This document shows, piece by piece, positions 61,301-64,000 of a stretch of DNA of 64,000 nucleotides. The position numbers were made by a program, and so were the translations under genes. The stretch is from Trichaptum fuscoviolaceum (Eukaryota > Basidiomycota > Agaricomycetes > Hymenochaetales > Trichaptaceae), in assembly GCA_910574455.1 (NCBI GenBank), contig CAJSYZ010000002.1, forward strand, positions 3,249,671-3,313,670, in the 5' to 3' direction. Positions within the stretch are counted from its first letter, which is position 1. Every line of letters starts with the position of its first letter. The notes beneath the pieces are model-generated. The model saw only the letters and a program-made list of their open reading frames with translations. It searched no databases and had not been told where the DNA came from.

Positions 61301-62626
61301 TTATCTCTACTCAATCCGGAGGAGTTGCTTTCTGTCAATGATACTATCGCTGTTTACGACTCTTCTTATCTCAAAGTACGCAATCTTATCTTGTACCCTT
61401 ATCATCGTCTAACCATCGTACAGCATCGGAACGTACTCAGGCTCGTACTACCTACTGGTCGTCAAATCCTTCTGCAAGCAGAAAGTGAACAGCAGCGTAA
61501 TGAATGGATTGCACACGTGAATTATGCCAGTGCCTTCAAAACAGCAGGTATACGGATGCGATCCATCTATACACCAGAAGATCAAAGTCCAGAAAGGAGG
61601 CGACGTACAGAGAAAGCTCGTTATTCAGAAGATCAGACAGAGTCTCGTAACGTTGACAAAAACAACGACAAAGATTTGTCTCTTGAGGCGTCCTCTCATG
61701 CCCCAAACCCGCCGTCAATGGGAGAGGCCACCGGTTCACAGTCTCGGCCGAGAATAATTCGTTCGAAAATCAAGGAATTAGAAGAGAGGATAGAGTCAAC
61801 TCGCTCCCAGCTGGATGCGGAAATGCGTATTGTACGAAATCTTGCCATTCTGACTCCGTTTCAACGCGCAACACGCAGTAGGCTCCAAATTGCAGTCATA
61901 GGCCTTGGGAAGAGTATCAAGTATCTGCGATTGGACATCGTCAAAACCACATGTCATCGGGATGTTCTTTCAGCCGACTTGGCGTCTGAACAACGCGAGA
62001 GGCGACGACACAGAAAGGACGAAGAAAAAGACCTACGCACATACTCGACAGAAAAAATGGTTCCTAGAATGACATTGTCCGTTCATGAGGACGACGGTCC
62101 TCCTGAAAGTTCTCTAGGATCGTTGTCTCACAGCGACTTGACAGACTTATCATTAGGGCGACCAGAATCTTCTATTTGCGAATCATTTCATTCTGCGCTG
62201 GACTTCAATCCTGATTGGCAGATCAGTACCTCCCTATCTTCTGGATCTGTATCGCGAGCAGCGCAGCGGGCTAGGAGTAGTACCATCGCTGCCTTACCAG
62301 CTACATCTAGCATGGACCGAGATCCTTCGCGAGAAGTCGATCAAACCAATTCAATCAGCAAGCACAATGGGTTCGACATAGAGGACAAGCTCAGGTCGCA
62401 TCCAAATGCCGTTTCTCCAGACAATAAAGAGAGGCTCGGCCAGGTAACGGATGGACAGGTCGAAGACGAGGTAGAGGCAGAAGAATGGCACAAAACGCGG
62501 GCTGCCAAACGTGTGTCTTTGGTTAAAGTGCCTCGAGGATTGCTCATTTCAACGAGACAAGATGGGCGTCATGCAGATGCACAAACTCCACCAGTTATTC
62601 CGGAGTCTGATTCTACAACGTCATAA
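58337..62626 (+). CDS. Sec7-PH domain Arf guanine-nucleotide exchange factor
   Basis: A large gene with a first exon of about 1.67 kb coding a disordered Ser/Pro-rich region. A Sec7 domain follows: [60 protein letters not shown] with [13 protein letters not shown], and [20 protein letters not shown]. The glutamic finger region (GLPKETQ) is retained. A PH domain comes next: [29 protein letters not shown] and [21 protein letters not shown] coiled-coil segment ([20 protein letters not shown]) lies near 61770-61840. The order resembles yeast Syt1-type Arf GEFs that activate Arf on Golgi or plasma membrane. Introns interrupt the Sec7 domain near 60010-60066, 60260-60340 and 60460-60520. Confidence 0.87.
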
Positions 62627-62885
62627 TTTATACGAACTATCGGAGACACACATTCTTTCAGGACCAGGACCATTAATACCCGTTCAATAATTGCAATACG
62701 TTTTCTTGTATCATTATTGCATTCAATCATATCAAGATAACGGATAGAATATGTGCATGTACTATTAGAGCGTAGAACTTAATATTAATGGCTATTCCCT
62801 GCTGTACATGCAACTCTAATCGTCTGTTTGTACAACTTGAAGGCCCGCGAGAGAGTAAAACATAGTGGAACTATTGGTCTTTCAA

Positions 62886-64000
62886 CTACTTAAAGTCACC
62901 CCACAGATCACCGAACACATCATCCTTCTTCTGTGCGGTCGGTATAGCTGATGGAAGCGGACCGCCAAATAGGTTATTTGATCCATTAGCTTGAGTATTT
63001 GCATTGGCCGCACCCGAGCCCCAGACATTCGACGTTTCGAACAGTGCATTCGTGCTTCCCGCCTTCTGAATCCCGGTAGCTGCGTTCGAAGTATTGCCGT
63101 TTGAGAAGCTTCCCCATACATCGGTCTGTGATGATGGGGTCTGCGAAGTATTTGGTGACCAACCAGATTGAACTCCCCACATTCCTACACCTGATTGACC
63201 GACCATAGAGGTAACAGGTGCTGCTTGTGCCTGTGTTTGTTGTCCCCATAGAGCGAAGGGGTCACTGTTGGCTTGAGGTATTGATGCTCCTGGCGGGACA
63301 CTCGCTGTCGAAGATGAGGAAGTAGAAAACAGCGACAAAATGTCAGACTTGACATCCTTCTTGGGTAATTGTTCAGAACGGGAGCTTGCATTAAGAGACG
63401 GAGAAGGCGAATGGAAGTCTAGTGTAAAGAGGTCGTTCGAGGGAGGTTGAGGGGACGGTTGTACTGCGGGCGCCTTTGCCTCTGCTTGTGGCATTGCTGC
63501 AGCGTGCGTAGGCGGGGCAGCAGATGCTCGCCCAACAGTAGCTGCGGACAGGAGTTGATGGTGTCGAGGCTGGCGTGTCGTATGTGTTGAAACAGTTGAG
63601 GATGCGTTAGTCACAGGGACTTCCACGATAGATGTCAGTGAAGAACTGCTAGCAGAGACTGTCTCTTGATTGTCACTACCGCCAGCACCAGACTCCAATA
63701 TTGAGGGATCCGATGGTGGAGGTCCTTCTCGAGCCCATCGCCTCGACTCATACTTCGAGCGGACGAAGGAGTCCATTTTACTATTATTTCCACAAATGAG
63801 CAGACTAGCATAGAAGAGTCGTGTTAAATTGCTGACTGTTCTGGTGGAATATGTCCAGGGCGCAGGTGCGCCTCCCAGTAAAGGTTCGCGCGATGGTTGC
63901 CCCATCGTTGAATAGACTACGGAAAATTTCAGATCTACAGATGCCCTTGAGATGTCAGATGTGCCCTTACATCCATCTGCTCTGGTGTCCAAGTATCCAA
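62886..64000 (-). CDS. ArfGAP (Age2/SMAP type), 5' end outside the window
   Basis: Partial: the zinc-finger part lies beyond 64000. Exons inside the window give LDTWTPEQMD, then SIQRWGNHRANLYWEAHLRP, GHIPPEHKMDSFVRSKYESR and RWAREGPPPSDPSILE, the second half of an ArfGAP domain. Introns lie at about 63919-63973 and 63784-63848. The following ~290 residues are low-complexity, with clustered DPFALWG, DVWGSFSNG, SNVWGSG, NNLFGGPLP and DDVFGDLWGDFK motifs typical of Age2/SMAP tails that bind coat or clathrin adaptors. The enzyme stimulates GTP hydrolysis on Arf. It is tail to tail with the Sec7-domain exchange factor, 259 bp apart. Confidence 0.9.
   Translation of the reverse strand, partial: GYLDTRADGCKGTSDISRASVDLKFSVVYSTMGQPSREPLLGGAPAPWTYSTRTVSNLTRLFYASLLICGNNSKMDSFVRSKYESRRWAREGPPPSDPSILESGAGGSDNQETVSASSSSLTSIVEVPVTNASSTVSTHTTRQPRHHQLLSAATVGRASAAPPTHAAAMPQAEAKAPAVQPSPQPPSNDLFTLDFHSPSPSLNASSRSEQLPKKDVKSDILSLFSTSSSSTASVPPGASIPQANSDPFALWGQQTQAQAAPVTSMVGQSGVGMWGVQSGWSPNTSQTPSSQTDVWGSFSNGNTSNAATGIQKAGSTNALFETSNVWGSGAANANTQANGSNNLFGGPLPSAIPTAQKKDDVFGDLWGDFK

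Overview
The window looks like nuclear DNA of a filamentous basidiomycete fungus, most likely an Agaricomycete. Genes are split by many short GT-AG introns of about 50-65 bp, and they sit on both strands mostly 150-600 bp apart. The encoded proteins are typically fungal: RTA1-type membrane proteins, a D-galacturonate-reductase-type oxidoreductase, a Ppz-type phosphatase and a basidiomycete-style Ser/Thr-rich membrane protein. No rRNA, convincing tRNA, CRISPR array or bacterial-style operon was seen. All assignments come from reading translations and splice phases by eye; no database search was run.

Layout. 1-10 kb (+): Ser/Thr-rich single-pass membrane protein, isochorismatase-fold hydrolase, and a tandem pair of RTA1-like 7-TM genes. 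10-14.3 kb: dihydrofolate reductase, mitochondrial ribosomal protein bL36m (-), an EamA/SLC35F-like transporter and a small unknown protein. 14.4-20.2 kb: an H3K9 methyltransferase of the Clr4/SUV39 type (-) divergent from DNA ligase I (+); the 180 bp between them carry two ACGCGT boxes. 20.4-30.4 kb: MPC1 (-), a conserved unknown (+), an EED/ESC-like WD40 protein (-), a Ppz-type phosphatase (-), ribosomal protein uS17 (-) and isopentenyl-diphosphate isomerase (-). 30.7-32.0 kb: a complete 1.3 kb Tc1-like DNA transposon with TA target duplication, whose transposase has one in-frame TGA. 32.2-39.2 kb (-): meiotic cohesin REC8, a multi-pass membrane protein, and a 75-residue LYR-motif protein built from three short exons. 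39.5-43.6 kb (+): a long Asn/Gln/Pro/Arg-rich protein with an eIF4E-binding-like motif. 43.6-52.5 kb: one G1-type cyclin inside unusually long non-coding flanks, with upstream ORFs in its leader. 52.5-64 kb: galacturonate-reductase-like enzyme (-), SmD2 (-), pescadillo/NOP7 (+), a Sec7-PH Arf exchange factor (+) and, convergent with it and cut by the window edge, an ArfGAP (-).

Most genes are core housekeeping functions. Themes worth noting are S-phase and chromatin genes (ligase, H3K9 methyltransferase, EED, REC8, G1 cyclin) and Arf regulation (GEF and GAP tail to tail). I did not find a clearly novel multi-gene system. The most distinctive observations are the shared ACGCGT promoter, the 6-nt microexon next to a GC-AG intron, the start-codon introns, the hidden LYR gene, and the cyclin's long leader with upstream ORFs.
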